Source: Paractinoplanes lichenicola (lineage in GTDB: Bacteria > Actinomycetota > Actinomycetes > Mycobacteriales > Micromonosporaceae). From it: a stretch of DNA of 64,000 bases. Below, piece by piece: positions 49,129 to 58,651 of the stretch. Both the position numbers and the translations under genes were made by a program. The notes below the pieces were generated by a model. That model did not search any database. It saw nothing but the letters and a program-made list of their open reading frames with translations, and was not told the origin of the DNA. The DNA is taken from assembly GCF_016785085.1 (NCBI RefSeq), contig NZ_JAENHO010000008.1, forward strand, positions 434,001-498,000, written 5' to 3'. Each line of letters begins with the position of its first letter. Positions within the stretch are counted from its first letter, which is position 1.

Positions 49129-50090
49129 TTCGTGCCTCCCTTGACTCGGCGGCCGGCGGCTGCCGGAACGCCGGACTTCTTCGGAGCGGGCTCCACCGGG
49201 GTCTCGGCCACCAGCTTGTCGCCGGCGGCCAGCCGCACCCAGACCAGGAAGACCACGGCCGCCGCGGCGGCGATCGAGGCCGAGCCGGTCAGAAAGGCGA
49301 ACCGGCCCGAGACGAGGTCGGGCATCGAGCGCTCGGACATGGTCACCGCGGCCAGGCCGACCAGCCCGGCCGCGCCGGCCACCCCGGCGATCGCGAGCAG
49401 CGGCAGCGTCACCAGGCGGCTGGGCGGCTGGGTGCCGCCGGGGGCGTTCCACCGGCGTACGCGGATGAGGAAGACGGCCAGGGCGCCCCAGGCCGTCGTC
49501 ACCGCGAGCGCGGCCACCGTGTCGCTCGGCCGGTGCCACTCGGCCCAGACCGTGGCGATCGCGATCACCGAGACGTACGCGAGACCGACGAGGGCCACCA
49601 TGCCCCGCAGGGCCTGCGGCAGCACGAGCACGACGGCGAACGCCACCGAGGCCGCGGCCGTGGTGTGGCCGGACGGGAACGAGTTGGGCATCGCGAAGCC
49701 GTCGAGGTCGGGCCGGGTCAGGTGGGTCTTCATCAGCTGGGTGGTCACGTTGGCCCCGATCACCAGCAGCGCCGCGCCCAGGGCGAGGTCGAGCCGGCGC
49801 CGCAGCACGCCGAAGACGGCGGCGAACAGGCAGACCAGCACCAGGCTGGCCAGGCTCGTGCCGTTGAGCGTGCGGTCGAGCACCTCGACCACCCGCGGGT
49901 GGTGCACGTCGGCCCCGCGCATGGCGATCGTGTCGACCCGCTGGCCGAGCGTGGTGCGCACGAAGACCTGATAGAGCGCGCCGGCCGCGACCGCGGCGAG
50001 CAGCGCGATGGCGATCGGCGCGAGCAGGTGCCGGGCGCCGCGGGGACGCGTGGGGGCCGCCTGCTGGGGGGACGCCAGGACCGTCGTCAT
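49125..50090 (-). CDS. PAP2-superfamily membrane phosphatase
   Basis: 321 aa with about seven helices. The three PAP2 active-site motifs are present: KTHLTRP (motif 1, KxxxxxxRP-like), PNSFPSGHTTAA (motif 2) and the WHRPSDTVAA region (motif 3, SRxxxxxHxxxD-like with the first Ser/Arg less clear; WAEWHRPSD supplies H and D). It probably dephosphorylates a lipid phosphate or polyprenyl pyrophosphate at the outer face. A C-terminal extension of about 100 residues adds further helices and a basic tail. First in a two-gene operon with the stress protein. Confidence 0.88.
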   Translation of the reverse strand: MTTVLASPQQAAPTRPRGARHLLAPIAIALLAAVAAGALYQVFVRTTLGQRVDTIAMRGADVHHPRVVEVLDRTLNGTSLASLVLVCLFAAVFGVLRRRLDLALGAALLVIGANVTTQLMKTHLTRPDLDGFAMPNSFPSGHTTAAASVAFAVVLVLPQALRGMVALVGLAYVSVIAIATVWAEWHRPSDTVAALAVTTAWGALAVFLIRVRRWNAPGGTQPPSRLVTLPLLAIAGVAGAAGLVGLAAVTMSERSMPDLVSGRFAFLTGSASIAAAAAVVFLVWVRLAAGDKLVAETPVEPAPKKSGVPAAAGRRVKGGTK

Positions 50091-50316
50091 GGGCGGTTCC
50101 TTCTGCTGCTGGGGCTGGACGAGGCGCCAAGCCCTTTGCCCAGCCGGTCGCTTTTCTAAGCGCGAGAAATCATAAGTCCCCCTGGGCGCCTCCCGACACT
50201 CGCGTCACATGTGGGCATCGTCGCAACCGATCCGCACCCGAACGCTTTCCGGCCCGGCAACGGCCCCGCACGACCTTTCTTTACGACGCCGCCCGTGAAG
50301 AAGGAGACGTTTTCGT

Positions 50317-51471
50317 ATGAGGCAGTACGCCCGCCGCTTTGCCGGCCCCCTGCTCGTCGCCGCCGTCGGCGCCGGTCTCGTGACCGCGCCCGCCCCGGCG
50401 TTCGCGGCCGGGGCCACGGTCACGGTCGATGTGCGCAGCACGCTCAAGGTGCGTTCCGCGCCGTCGCTGGCGGCCAAGGTCGTGGGCTCACTGCGCGACA
50501 ACCAGCGGGTCGCCGCGGTCTGCTCGATCACCGGTCAGAACGTGCGCGGCTCGGTGCGCACGACGGCCCAGTGGGACAAGCTCAGCACCGGCGGGTACAT
50601 CACCCACGCGTACGTGAGCGTCAACACCGGCGACCTGCCGCGCTGCGCGACCACGTCGCCGCAGGCCGCCGCGGTCAAGGTCAAGCCGGGCAAGAAGCCC
50701 GCGACCCCGTCGAAGTACAAGACGGGCACGGTCAAGAGCGCCGACGGCAAGGTCAACATCCGGACCGGCCCGTCGGTCGCCGCGCCGGTCAAGCGCGTGG
50801 TCACCACGGGGGCCAAGGTCAGCGGGGTCTGCTACGTGCAGGGCACCAAGGTCGTCGGCACGGTTCGCTCCACGACCCAGTGGAACCGGCTCTCCGACGG
50901 CTCGTACATCTCGCACGCGTACGTCGTGACGCCCGCCCTGTCGGTCTGCCCGGGCACCCCGGCCACCACGCCGTCCACCCCGGGTGTCGCGCTGACGCCG
51001 GAGCAGTTCATCAAGGCCGCGGTGCCCGGCGCGCAGCAGGGCTGGCGTGAGTACGGCGTGCCCGCCTCGGTGACCCTGGCCCAGGCGATCCTCGAGTCGG
51101 GCTGGGGCCGCAGCGGCCTGTCGACCGTCGACCGCAACTACTTCGGCATCAAGTGCCAGAGCGGCAAGTTCGGCACGCTGGCCAACGGCTGCCACGACTA
51201 CCGCACCCAGGAGTGCACCAAGGCCGGCGAGTGCTTCTCGACCGTGGCCAGCTTCCGCACGTACGCCTCGATGGGGCACTCGTTCCGTGACCACGGCAAC
51301 TTCCTGCGGGTGAACCCCCGCTACGCCGGCGCCTTCAACTACACGACGCAGGCCAACAGCTTCATCTGGAAAGTGTGGAAGGCCGGCTACGCCACCGACC
51401 CGAACTACTACACCAAGGTCACCACCCTGATGGCCTCGCAGAACCTGTACCAGTACGACATCTGGAAGTGA
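50317..51471 (+). CDS. Secreted peptidoglycan hydrolase: two SH3-like domains plus glucosaminidase (GH73)
   Basis: 384 aa. AAGGAG lies upstream of ATG 50317. Signal peptide (about residues 1-31, ending APAFAAG). Two bacterial SH3 repeats: VDVRSTLKVRSAPSLAAKVV and GKVNIRTGPSVAAPVKRVV, each ending with GGYITHAYV or GSYISHAYV. The C-terminal GH73 domain (about residues 230-384) has TPEQFIKAAVPGAQQGWREY, VTLAQAILESGWGRSGLS with the catalytic Glu, RNYFGIKCQ and ATDPNYYTKV. It cleaves glycan strands during growth or sporulation. No c-di-AMP (ydaO) leader is recognisable in the 226-nt upstream gap. A strong terminator follows. Confidence 0.92.
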   Translation: MRQYARRFAGPLLVAAVGAGLVTAPAPAFAAGATVTVDVRSTLKVRSAPSLAAKVVGSLRDNQRVAAVCSITGQNVRGSVRTTAQWDKLSTGGYITHAYVSVNTGDLPRCATTSPQAAAVKVKPGKKPATPSKYKTGTVKSADGKVNIRTGPSVAAPVKRVVTTGAKVSGVCYVQGTKVVGTVRSTTQWNRLSDGSYISHAYVVTPALSVCPGTPATTPSTPGVALTPEQFIKAAVPGAQQGWREYGVPASVTLAQAILESGWGRSGLSTVDRNYFGIKCQSGKFGTLANGCHDYRTQECTKAGECFSTVASFRTYASMGHSFRDHGNFLRVNPRYAGAFNYTTQANSFIWKVWKAGYATDPNYYTKVTTLMASQNLYQYDIWK

Positions 51472-51477
51472 GCGGGA

Positions 51478-51514
51478 GCCCCCGTCGGCCGAACCGGGCC
51501 GACGGGGGCGTTTT
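51478..51514 (+). terminator. Intrinsic terminator of the cell-wall hydrolase gene
   Basis: GCCCCCGTCGGCC (51478-51490) pairs with GGCCGACGGGGGC (51497-51509), loop GAACCG, followed by GTTTT. It ends 8 nt before the next ATG. Confidence 0.92.
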
Positions 51515-51521
51515 GCGTCTT

Positions 51522-53846
51522 ATGCTCGTTTCGGTGAAGGGGCGCGGGCAACACCTGAGCGGTCTGCTGGTCGCCGGGGTCGTCCTCGTCGTCGGTCTCT
51601 CCGTCGTGATCTCCGTCTACGCCGGGTTACGGGCCAACCAGCGCGAGAACGCCGACCGCGTGATGGACCAGCGCACCGCCGTGGCCGAGGCCGCCGTGCG
51701 CAGCGAGACCGAGCGCTATCGGGCCCTGGTCGAGACCACCGCCGCCGGTTTCCGCACGAACGACGTGCTGACCTGGGACGACTTCGACACCGCGACCGCG
51801 CCGCTGGCCTCGGCCAACCTGATCGGGGCGGCCTCCCTGGCCTTCGTCGTGCCGGCCACCAAGGGGCAGATCCCCGCGTTGCAGCAGCTGTGGCGCTCCC
51901 GCGGCGCCGAGGGCCTCGAGCTGCGTCCGGTAGGCGCGGGCGAGGAGCACTACTTCACGATCTTCACCCGTACGCTCAACGCCGCGGGGCGTCCGATGAA
52001 CGGGCTCGACATTGCGGCCGCGCCCGAGGCGGCCGCGGCCCTCGACGACTCCCGGCGGGTCGGCCTGCCCAGCGTCTCCGACACGTATGTGCTGCTGCGC
52101 GACCGCAACCTGCCGGCCGCCGAGCAGCAGCGCTCGTTCGTGTTCGCCGCGCCGGTCTGGACGCGCGCCAACCATCCCGAGTTTCGCGGCTGGGTCGTGC
52201 TCGGCCTGCGCGGGCAGGACTTCCTCTCCGGCGTGCTGGCCACCGTGAGCCAGGGCCAGCTCGACGGCGAGCTGCTGGCCACCGGTCGCGACGGCGCCCG
52301 GCCGGTGGTGGCCGGCTACACCGTCCCCGGCTCGCCCGACCTGCGCCGCAGCGTCGACCTGGTGGTCGCCGATCGCGGCTGGACGCTGATCACCCGGGCC
52401 GACGCCTCGCACCTGCCCGGCGCGTCGAGCACCCTGCCGCTGACCTTGCTGCTCACCGGCGGCGCCATGAGCGTGCTGCTGGCCGGGCTGGTCTACGTGC
52501 TGGCCACCGGCCGGGCCCGGGCCATCGCCCGCGTACGGGCGGCGACCGCCGAGCTGCGCGCGGCCGAGGAGGAGAGCCGCCGCCAGGCCGGGCTGCTCGG
52601 CGCGATCATGTCGAGCATCAGCGAGCCCGTCGGCGTGGTCGACGAGAACGGCGCCTTCCTGCTGCACAACCCGGCCGCCCGGGCCATGCTCGGGGTGGCC
52701 GCCGACGCCGCCGAGCCGGACGCCTGGCAGCGGCACTACGGCCTCTTCCGCCCGGACGGGCGCACCCCGTTCCCGGTCGACGAGATGCCGCTGATCCGGG
52801 CCCTGCACGGCGAGCCGTCCGACGGCGTCGAGATGATCATCCGCAACGACCGCAGCCCCGAGGGCATCCTGGTCAGCGTCGACGCCCGTCCGCTGGACGC
52901 CGGCGCCGGGCAGCCCGGCGCGGTCGCCGTCTTCCGCGACGTCACGGAGCTGCGGCGCTACGAGAACGACCTGGCCGTCTTCGCGGGCGTGGTCGCGCAC
53001 GACCTCAAGGCCCCGCTGACGGTGATCCGCGGGCACTGCGAGGCCGCCCGCGAGGACCTCGACGAGGCGCCGGACGAGGTGCGGGGCAGCCTCGACCGGA
53101 TCATCCTGGCCGTCGACCGGATGGCCACCCTGATCGACACGCTGCTGGCCTACACGACCGCCCGCGACGCGCCGCTGCGCACCCGCCGCGTCGACCTGGA
53201 CGCGCTGGTGGCCGAGGTGGTCCACGACCGTACGGCGCATCTGCGCGAGGAGGACCGGCCGCACATCTACGTCGGCCCGCTGCCGGCAGTCACCGCCGAC
53301 CCGGCGATGCTGCGGCACGTCCTGGACAACCTGATCGGCAACGCCCTGAAGTACGTGCAGCCGGGCGCGGCGCCGCACGTCGACATCACCGGCGCCCCGG
53401 CGGGCCAGGAGTGGGTGCGGATCGACGTCGCGGACCGGGGGATCGGCATCCCCGACGCCGACAAGCCCGACATCTTCGACAGCTTCCACCGGGCGCACGC
53501 CGAGGCCGGGTACGCCGGCACCGGCCTGGGCCTGGCCATCTGCAAACGCATCGTGGAACGCCACGGCGGCGAGATCGCCGTGGCCGACAACCCTGGCGGG
53601 GGCACCCGCTTCGGCTTCACCCTGCCCGCTCACCTCGAGGAGACGACCGTGAAAGAGACCGACGAGGCCACCGCCCGCGCGGCCCTGGAGCGCGCGCTGG
53701 CCGAGCGCGCCGCCATGGAGAACTCGCGGCTGCCGGGCCTGAGCGCCCTGCCCGCCGCCGAGCCGTCCGCGCACGACCCGGCCTCGGCCCGGCTGCGGGC
53801 CCCCGTGCCCGACCACCACCCGACATCGACCGCCGGAGCGGAGTGA
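51522..53846 (+). CDS. CHASE-PAS sensor histidine kinase
   Basis: 774 aa from ATG 51522; GTG 51534 is a plausible alternative. One N-terminal helix (LLVAGVVLVVGLSVVISVYAGL), an extracytoplasmic CHASE-type sensor of about 270 residues (AAGFRTNDVLTWDDFDTATA, LIGAASLAFVVPATKG, AGEEHYFTIFTRTLN), a second helix (LPLTLLLTGGAMSVLLAGLV), a PAS domain (MSSISEPVGVVDENGAFLLH), a HisKA dimerisation helix with the phospho-His in FAGVVAHDLKAPLTVIRGHC, and HATPase_c (DNLIGNALKYVQ, DRGIGIPDADKPDIFD, GTGLGLAICKRIVERHGGEI, GGGTRFGFTLP). An extra C-terminal 65 residues are Ala/Glu-rich. No response regulator is adjacent, so the partner is elsewhere. Confidence 0.92.
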   Translation: MLVSVKGRGQHLSGLLVAGVVLVVGLSVVISVYAGLRANQRENADRVMDQRTAVAEAAVRSETERYRALVETTAAGFRTNDVLTWDDFDTATAPLASANLIGAASLAFVVPATKGQIPALQQLWRSRGAEGLELRPVGAGEEHYFTIFTRTLNAAGRPMNGLDIAAAPEAAAALDDSRRVGLPSVSDTYVLLRDRNLPAAEQQRSFVFAAPVWTRANHPEFRGWVVLGLRGQDFLSGVLATVSQGQLDGELLATGRDGARPVVAGYTVPGSPDLRRSVDLVVADRGWTLITRADASHLPGASSTLPLTLLLTGGAMSVLLAGLVYVLATGRARAIARVRAATAELRAAEEESRRQAGLLGAIMSSISEPVGVVDENGAFLLHNPAARAMLGVAADAAEPDAWQRHYGLFRPDGRTPFPVDEMPLIRALHGEPSDGVEMIIRNDRSPEGILVSVDARPLDAGAGQPGAVAVFRDVTELRRYENDLAVFAGVVAHDLKAPLTVIRGHCEAAREDLDEAPDEVRGSLDRIILAVDRMATLIDTLLAYTTARDAPLRTRRVDLDALVAEVVHDRTAHLREEDRPHIYVGPLPAVTADPAMLRHVLDNLIGNALKYVQPGAAPHVDITGAPAGQEWVRIDVADRGIGIPDADKPDIFDSFHRAHAEAGYAGTGLGLAICKRIVERHGGEIAVADNPGGGTRFGFTLPAHLEETTVKETDEATARAALERALAERAAMENSRLPGLSALPAAEPSAHDPASARLRAPVPDHHPTSTAGAE

Positions 53847-53930
53847 CGGCGGTGGCCGGATGGGAGCCATGACGATTCCCGCCGTGCCACATCCGTTCGG
53901 TCGTTGCTGCTGAAACGAGCTGGTGGGCCG

Positions 53931-53945
53931 ATCTGATTATCAGAT
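53931..53945. promoter_or_regulatory. Palindromic operator of the Phd/VapC toxin-antitoxin operon
   Basis: ATCTGATTATCAGAT is a perfect 15-nt palindrome (7-1-7) in an AT-rich patch, 11 nt before the antitoxin ATG. Type II antitoxins of the Phd/YefM family bind such sites with their toxins to repress the operon. Binding here is inferred. Confidence 0.8.
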
Positions 53946-53956
53946 ATGGTGGTGAC

Positions 53957-54214
53957 ATGCGGACGATGACCGCCACCGAGGCTTCTCGCAACTTCTCGGA
54001 GCTGCTCGACGCGATTGAGCGGGGTGAAACCGTGACCATCACTCGTGGCAACGAGCCGGTGGCGGAGATCGGACCGGCCCGCCGACGCACCGGCGCGGAT
54101 CTCCGTTCCGCTCTTGAAGGCATCCCGGCACCCGATGATCGATTCGCCGACGACATCGCAGGAGCGGTGGCCCTGCTGGAGTCCGAGCGGAGCGACCCGT
54201 GGGCCGACGCCTAA
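53957..54214 (+). CDS. Type II antitoxin, Phd/YefM family
   Basis: 85 aa. RTMTATEASRNFSELLDAIE and GETVTITRGNEPVAEIGPAR are the DNA-binding N-terminal Phd/YefM fold. The C-terminal half (PAPDDRFADDIAGAVALLES) is the flexible toxin-binding tail. It overlaps the toxin gene by 16 nt. It neutralises the VapC-like ribonuclease and represses the operon through the palindrome at 53931-53945. Confidence 0.9.
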   Translation: MRTMTATEASRNFSELLDAIERGETVTITRGNEPVAEIGPARRRTGADLRSALEGIPAPDDRFADDIAGAVALLESERSDPWADA

Positions 54215-54600
54215 TTCTCGACACCAACGTGCTGATCGCCTACGAGCGAGGCACGATCGACCGGTCAGCATTTGACCATGACGAGCTGGCGGTCGCAGCG
54301 ATCACCATCGCGGAGTATCGCGTCGGGATCGAACTCGCCGACACCGCGGAACGAGCCGCCGCACGCAGTCGTGCCCTGGCTGCGATCGTCAGCGTGATCG
54401 ACGTTCTGGCCTATACGGACACAACCGCGGCCCACCATGCCCGCTTGATTGCTCACGTCCGCCGGACCGGTACCCCGCGCGGTGCACATGACCTGATCAT
54501 CGCGGCTCACGCGGCCGAGACCGGCCGCACCGTCGTGACCCGCGACGTCAAGGCCAGCTTCGCTGATCTGCCTGGCGTCCTGGCAATCGGCACGCCATAG
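54199..54600 (+). CDS. vapC: Type II toxin, PIN-domain ribonuclease (VapC)
   Basis: 133 aa from GTG 54199. PIN-domain acidic residues: Asp in RRLILDTNVLIAYERG, Glu in AITIAEYRVGIE, Asp in RGAHDLIIAAHAAETGRTVV and Asp in TRDVKASFADL. This is a complete four-acid metal site, so the toxin should be an active RNase against tRNA or rRNA. Base composition and codon use are a little less GC-extreme than the neighbours, in line with a mobile toxin-antitoxin cassette between the kinase gene and hrpA. Confidence 0.92.
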   Translation: MGRRLILDTNVLIAYERGTIDRSAFDHDELAVAAITIAEYRVGIELADTAERAAARSRALAAIVSVIDVLAYTDTTAAHHARLIAHVRRTGTPRGAHDLIIAAHAAETGRTVVTRDVKASFADLPGVLAIGTP

Positions 54601-54679
54601 AGCTGAGCCTGATTCCCGGTCGGCGGGCGGCGTTAATCACCAGGCGTTTTCGGCGTGATCCGCCTATTCTTGCTGCGCG

Positions 54680-57600
54680 ATGTCGACAACACCCGAACTC
54701 CGTAACCGCCTGGCCGAGCTTCTTCCGCGCGACAGTCACCGCCTGGGGCGGCGGCTCGAGGGCACCCGGCGCATCAAGGACGAGACCGCCCGCGCCGCCG
54801 CGCTCGACGAGATCTCGGCCGAGATCGACCGGGCGGGGGAGCGGCTGGCCGCGCGGGTCGCGAGCGTGCCCCCGATCAGCTATCCGGAGTCGCTGCCGGT
54901 CAGCCAGCGCAAGGACGACATCGCGGCCGCGATCCGCGACCATCAGGTGGTCGTCGTGGCGGGCGAGACCGGCTCGGGCAAGACGACCCAGATCCCCAAG
55001 ATCTGCATGGAGCTGGGTCGCGGCGTGCGCGGCCAGATCGGCCACACCCAGCCCCGCCGGATCGCCGCCCGTACGGTCGCCGAGCGCATCGCCGAGGAGG
55101 TCGGGCGCCCGCTGGGCACCACGGTCGGCTACAAGGTGCGCTTCACCGACCAGGCCGGCGACGACACCATGGTCAAGGTGATGACGGACGGCATCCTGCT
55201 GGCCGAGATCCAGAACGATCGCAACCTGTACCGGTACGACACGCTGATCATCGACGAGGCCCACGAGCGCAGCCTCAACATCGACTTCATCCTGGGCTAC
55301 CTGCGCGAGCTGCTGCCGCGGCGCCCCGACCTCAAGCTGATCATCACGTCGGCCACGATCGAGACCGAGCGCTTCGCCACACACTTCGCCGACAAGGACG
55401 GCAAGCCGGCCCCGGTCATCGAGGTCTCCGGCCGCACGTTCCCGGTCGAGACCCGTTACCGGCCCCTCGTCACCCAGAACGAGGAGGACGACACCGAGGA
55501 GCCGATGGACCAGGTCGACGGCATCGCCGAGGCGGTCGACGAGCTGGGCCGCGAGGGCGACGGCGACATCCTCGTCTTCCTCTCCGGCGAGCGCGAGATC
55601 CGCGACACCGCCGACGCGCTGGCCAAACGCAACCTCAGAAACACCGACATCGTCCCCCTGTACGGCCGGCTCTCCGCGGCCGAGCAGCACAAGGTGTTCG
55701 AGCGGCACTCGCAGCGCCGGGTCGTGCTGGCCACCAACGTCGCCGAGACGTCGCTGACCGTCCCCGGCATCCGTTACGTGATCGACCCCGGTACGGCCCG
55801 GATCAGCCGCTATTCGCACCGCCTCAAGGTGCAGCGGCTGCCCATCGAGCCGGTCTCGCAGGCCAGCGCCAACCAGCGCAAGGGCCGCTGCGGCCGGGTC
55901 GCCGACGGCATCTGCATCCGGCTCTACTCGGAGGAGGACTTCGAGGGCCGCCCCGAGTTCACCGAGCCCGAGATCCTGCGCACCAACCTGGCCAGCGTCA
56001 TCCTGCAGATGACCAACCTGGGCCTGGGCGACCTGGCGAAGTTCCCCTTCATCGACCCGCCGGACCGCCGCAACATCACCGACGGCGTGAAGCTGCTGGA
56101 GGAGCTGGGCGCGCTCGGCGACCGCAAGCTCACCCCGCTCGGCCGCCAGCTGGCGCAGCTCCCGGTCGACCCGCGGCTGGCCCGCATGGTCATCGAGGCC
56201 GACCGGCAGGAGTGCGTGGCCGAGGTCATGGTGATCGCGGCCGCGCTGTCCATCCAGGATCCGCGCGAGCGCCCGACCGAGAAGCAGCAGCAGGCCGACG
56301 AGAAGCACGCCCGGTTCACCGACAAGGAATCGGACTTCTTCAGCTATCTCAACCTGTGGCGCTACCTGCGCGAGAAGCAGCAGGAGCTGTCGGGCAACCA
56401 GTTCCGCCGCTTGTGCCGCAACGAGTTCCTCAACTACCTGCGCGTACGGGAATGGCAGGACATTTATGCCCAGCTGCGTCAGGTGTCCCGCACGCTGAAT
56501 CTGGCCATTGTCGAGGATCGCGAGGAGGTCGCGGCGGGGCAGAACGTCCACACCGCCCTGCTCTCCGGTCTGCTCTCGCACATCGGCCTCAAAGAGGGCG
56601 ACAAGCGCGAATATCTGGGCGCCCGCGGGGCCAAGTTCGCGATCTTCCCGGGCTCGGCGCTGTTCAAGAAGCAGCCGCGCTGGGTGATGTCGGCCGAGCT
56701 CGTCGAGACCAGCCGCCTGTGGGGCCGGGTCAACGCCCGGATCGAGCCCGAGTGGGCCGAGAAACTCGCCCCGCACCTGGTGAAACGGTCCTACTCGGAG
56801 CCGCACTGGGAAAAGAAGCAGGGCGCCGTGATGGCGTACGAGAAAGTGACTCTCTACGGCCTGCCGATCGTGCCCCGCCGCAAGGTGCTCTACTCCCGGG
56901 TCGATCCGGTGGTGTCGCGCGAGCTGTTCATCCGGCACGCGCTCGTCGAGGGCGACTGGGACACCCACCACAAGTTCTGGACCGACAACGCCAAGCTGCT
57001 GGCCCAGATCGAGGAGATCGAGAACAGGGCCCGCCGGCGCGACATCGCGGTCGACGACGAGACGGTGTACGCGCTCTACGACGCCCGCATCCCGGCCGAC
57101 GTGGTCTCGCAGCGGCACTTCGACGCGTGGTGGAAGAAGGCCCGGCGCGACGATCCCGAGCTGCTCACGTTCACGCGCGAGCTGCTCGTCAACTCGGGCC
57201 GCGACTCGGTCGACCCCAACGCCTATCCGGACGCCTGGCTCGCCGGCGGGGTGCGACTTCCCCTCTCGTACGAGTTCGAGCCGAACACGACGGCCGACGG
57301 CGTCACCGTGACCGTGCCGTTGCCGCTGCTCAACAAGCTCGACCCGGAGGACTTCGTCTGGTCGGTGCCCGGCTTCCGCAAGGAGGTCGTGATCGCGCTG
57401 ATCCGGGCCCTGCCCAAGGCCCTGCGCACCAACTTCGTGCCGGTGCCGGACTGGGCCGAGGCCGTGCTCGACCGGGTGCCGGCCCGGCGTGGCCCGCTGC
57501 CCGACGCGATCGGCAACGAGTTGCGGCGGCTCACCGGCACGATCGTCCCGCGCGACGCGTGGCGGCCCGACCAGGTGCCCGAGCATCTGCGGGTCAACTT

Positions 57601-58576
57601 CCGCGTGGTCGACGAGAACGACAAGGTGCTGGGGGAGGGGCGCGACCTCGAGGTGCTGCGCCGCTCGCTCGCGCCCAAGGTGCAGCAGACGATCTCGAAG
57701 GCGGCCGGCGACATCGAGCGCCGCGGCATCACCACCAACGACTTCGGCCAGCTGCCGCGCCGGGTCCGCCAGATGCGCGGCGGCTACGAGGTCAACGTCT
57801 TCCCGGCCCTGGTCGACGAGGGCGAGAGCATCGCGATCAAGGTCTTCGAGTCCGAGGCCGAGCAGCGTACGGCCATGGTCGCGGGCACGCGCAAGCTGCT
57901 CCTGCTGACCCTGCCGCCGGCCGCGCGCTACCTGCAGGGCCGGCTCGACAACAAGGCCAAGCTCGAGCTCTCGCGCGGGAATCCGTACAGGTCGATCGCG
58001 GAGCTGCTTGACGACTGCGCCGGCGCGGCGGTCGACAAGCTGGTGACGGACGCGGGCGGCCCGGTGTGGTCGTCGATCGAGTTCGCCTCGCTGCGTGACG
58101 CCGTACGGCAGGATCTGGTCGACGCCGTGGCGAACGTGGTCACGCAGGTGCGGCAGGTGCTGGCGACGGCGTACGACATCGACCAGCGGCTCGCCTCGAC
58201 CCGCAACCCGGCCCTGGTGGCCGCCCTGGCCGACATCCGGCAGCAGCTCAAGGGCCTGGTGCACGCCGGGTTCGTGACCGAGACGGGCTGGAAGCAGCTG
58301 CACCACCTGCCCCGCTATCTGCGCGGCATCGTCTATCGGCTCGACCGGCTGGGCGGCAACCTGGCCCGCGACCGGCAGCTGATGGCCCAGCTTCACGAGA
58401 TCGAGACGGAGTATCGGGAGCTCAGGTCGGAGCTGCCGGCCGGCACGGAGGGCCTGAGCGAGATCCGGTGGATGATCGAGGAATTGCGGATCAACCTCTT
58501 CGCCCAATCGTTGGGTACCGCCTATCCGATATCGGACAAACGGATCTTCAAGGCGATGGACCAGCTCCCGGCGTAG
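54680..58576 (+). CDS. hrpA: ATP-dependent RNA helicase HrpA
   Basis: 1298 aa, the expected size of HrpA. DEAH-box motifs: I VVVVAGETGSGKTTQIPKIC (about residues 92-110), Ia TQPRRIAARTVAERIAEEVG, II TLIIDEAHERSLNIDF, III ITSATIETERF, V VLATNVAETSLTVPGIRYVI, VI ASANQRKGRCGRVADG. Then HA2/OB domains and a large C-terminal DUF3418 region typical of HrpA (YANAWPDAWLAGG-like: NAYPDAWLAGGVRLPLSYEF). It remodels RNA or RNP in translation and ribosome rescue. A TATTCT box 9 nt upstream of the ATG suggests a very short leader. Confidence 0.96.
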   Translation: MSTTPELRNRLAELLPRDSHRLGRRLEGTRRIKDETARAAALDEISAEIDRAGERLAARVASVPPISYPESLPVSQRKDDIAAAIRDHQVVVVAGETGSGKTTQIPKICMELGRGVRGQIGHTQPRRIAARTVAERIAEEVGRPLGTTVGYKVRFTDQAGDDTMVKVMTDGILLAEIQNDRNLYRYDTLIIDEAHERSLNIDFILGYLRELLPRRPDLKLIITSATIETERFATHFADKDGKPAPVIEVSGRTFPVETRYRPLVTQNEEDDTEEPMDQVDGIAEAVDELGREGDGDILVFLSGEREIRDTADALAKRNLRNTDIVPLYGRLSAAEQHKVFERHSQRRVVLATNVAETSLTVPGIRYVIDPGTARISRYSHRLKVQRLPIEPVSQASANQRKGRCGRVADGICIRLYSEEDFEGRPEFTEPEILRTNLASVILQMTNLGLGDLAKFPFIDPPDRRNITDGVKLLEELGALGDRKLTPLGRQLAQLPVDPRLARMVIEADRQECVAEVMVIAAALSIQDPRERPTEKQQQADEKHARFTDKESDFFSYLNLWRYLREKQQELSGNQFRRLCRNEFLNYLRVREWQDIYAQLRQVSRTLNLAIVEDREEVAAGQNVHTALLSGLLSHIGLKEGDKREYLGARGAKFAIFPGSALFKKQPRWVMSAELVETSRLWGRVNARIEPEWAEKLAPHLVKRSYSEPHWEKKQGAVMAYEKVTLYGLPIVPRRKVLYSRVDPVVSRELFIRHALVEGDWDTHHKFWTDNAKLLAQIEEIENRARRRDIAVDDETVYALYDARIPADVVSQRHFDAWWKKARRDDPELLTFTRELLVNSGRDSVDPNAYPDAWLAGGVRLPLSYEFEPNTTADGVTVTVPLPLLNKLDPEDFVWSVPGFRKEVVIALIRALPKALRTNFVPVPDWAEAVLDRVPARRGPLPDAIGNELRRLTGTIVPRDAWRPDQVPEHLRVNFRVVDENDKVLGEGRDLEVLRRSLAPKVQQTISKAAGDIERRGITTNDFGQLPRRVRQMRGGYEVNVFPALVDEGESIAIKVFESEAEQRTAMVAGTRKLLLLTLPPAARYLQGRLDNKAKLELSRGNPYRSIAELLDDCAGAAVDKLVTDAGGPVWSSIEFASLRDAVRQDLVDAVANVVTQVRQVLATAYDIDQRLASTRNPALVAALADIRQQLKGLVHAGFVTETGWKQLHHLPRYLRGIVYRLDRLGGNLARDRQLMAQLHEIETEYRELRSELPAGTEGLSEIRWMIEELRINLFAQSLGTAYPISDKRIFKAMDQLPA

Positions 58577-58651
58577 CGCGCTCGTTGAGGCTCGGGTGCC
58601 GTTCGGTTACCCCCCTCCCGTGGGGCTCCGGCAGGCCCTAGCGTTCTCGCC

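Noticed and set aside
50091-50316. c-di-AMP (ydaO) riboswitch upstream of the SH3/GH73 hydrolase
   Set aside because: Such genes are often under ydaO control in actinomycetes, but I could not find the conserved core motifs in this gap.
51627-53870. 747-aa open frame on the minus strand
   Set aside because: Antisense shadow of the histidine kinase gene.
54548-58507. 1319-aa open frame on the minus strand
   Set aside because: Full antisense shadow of hrpA, with repetitive Leu/Val/Gly/Asp composition caused by GC-biased codons.
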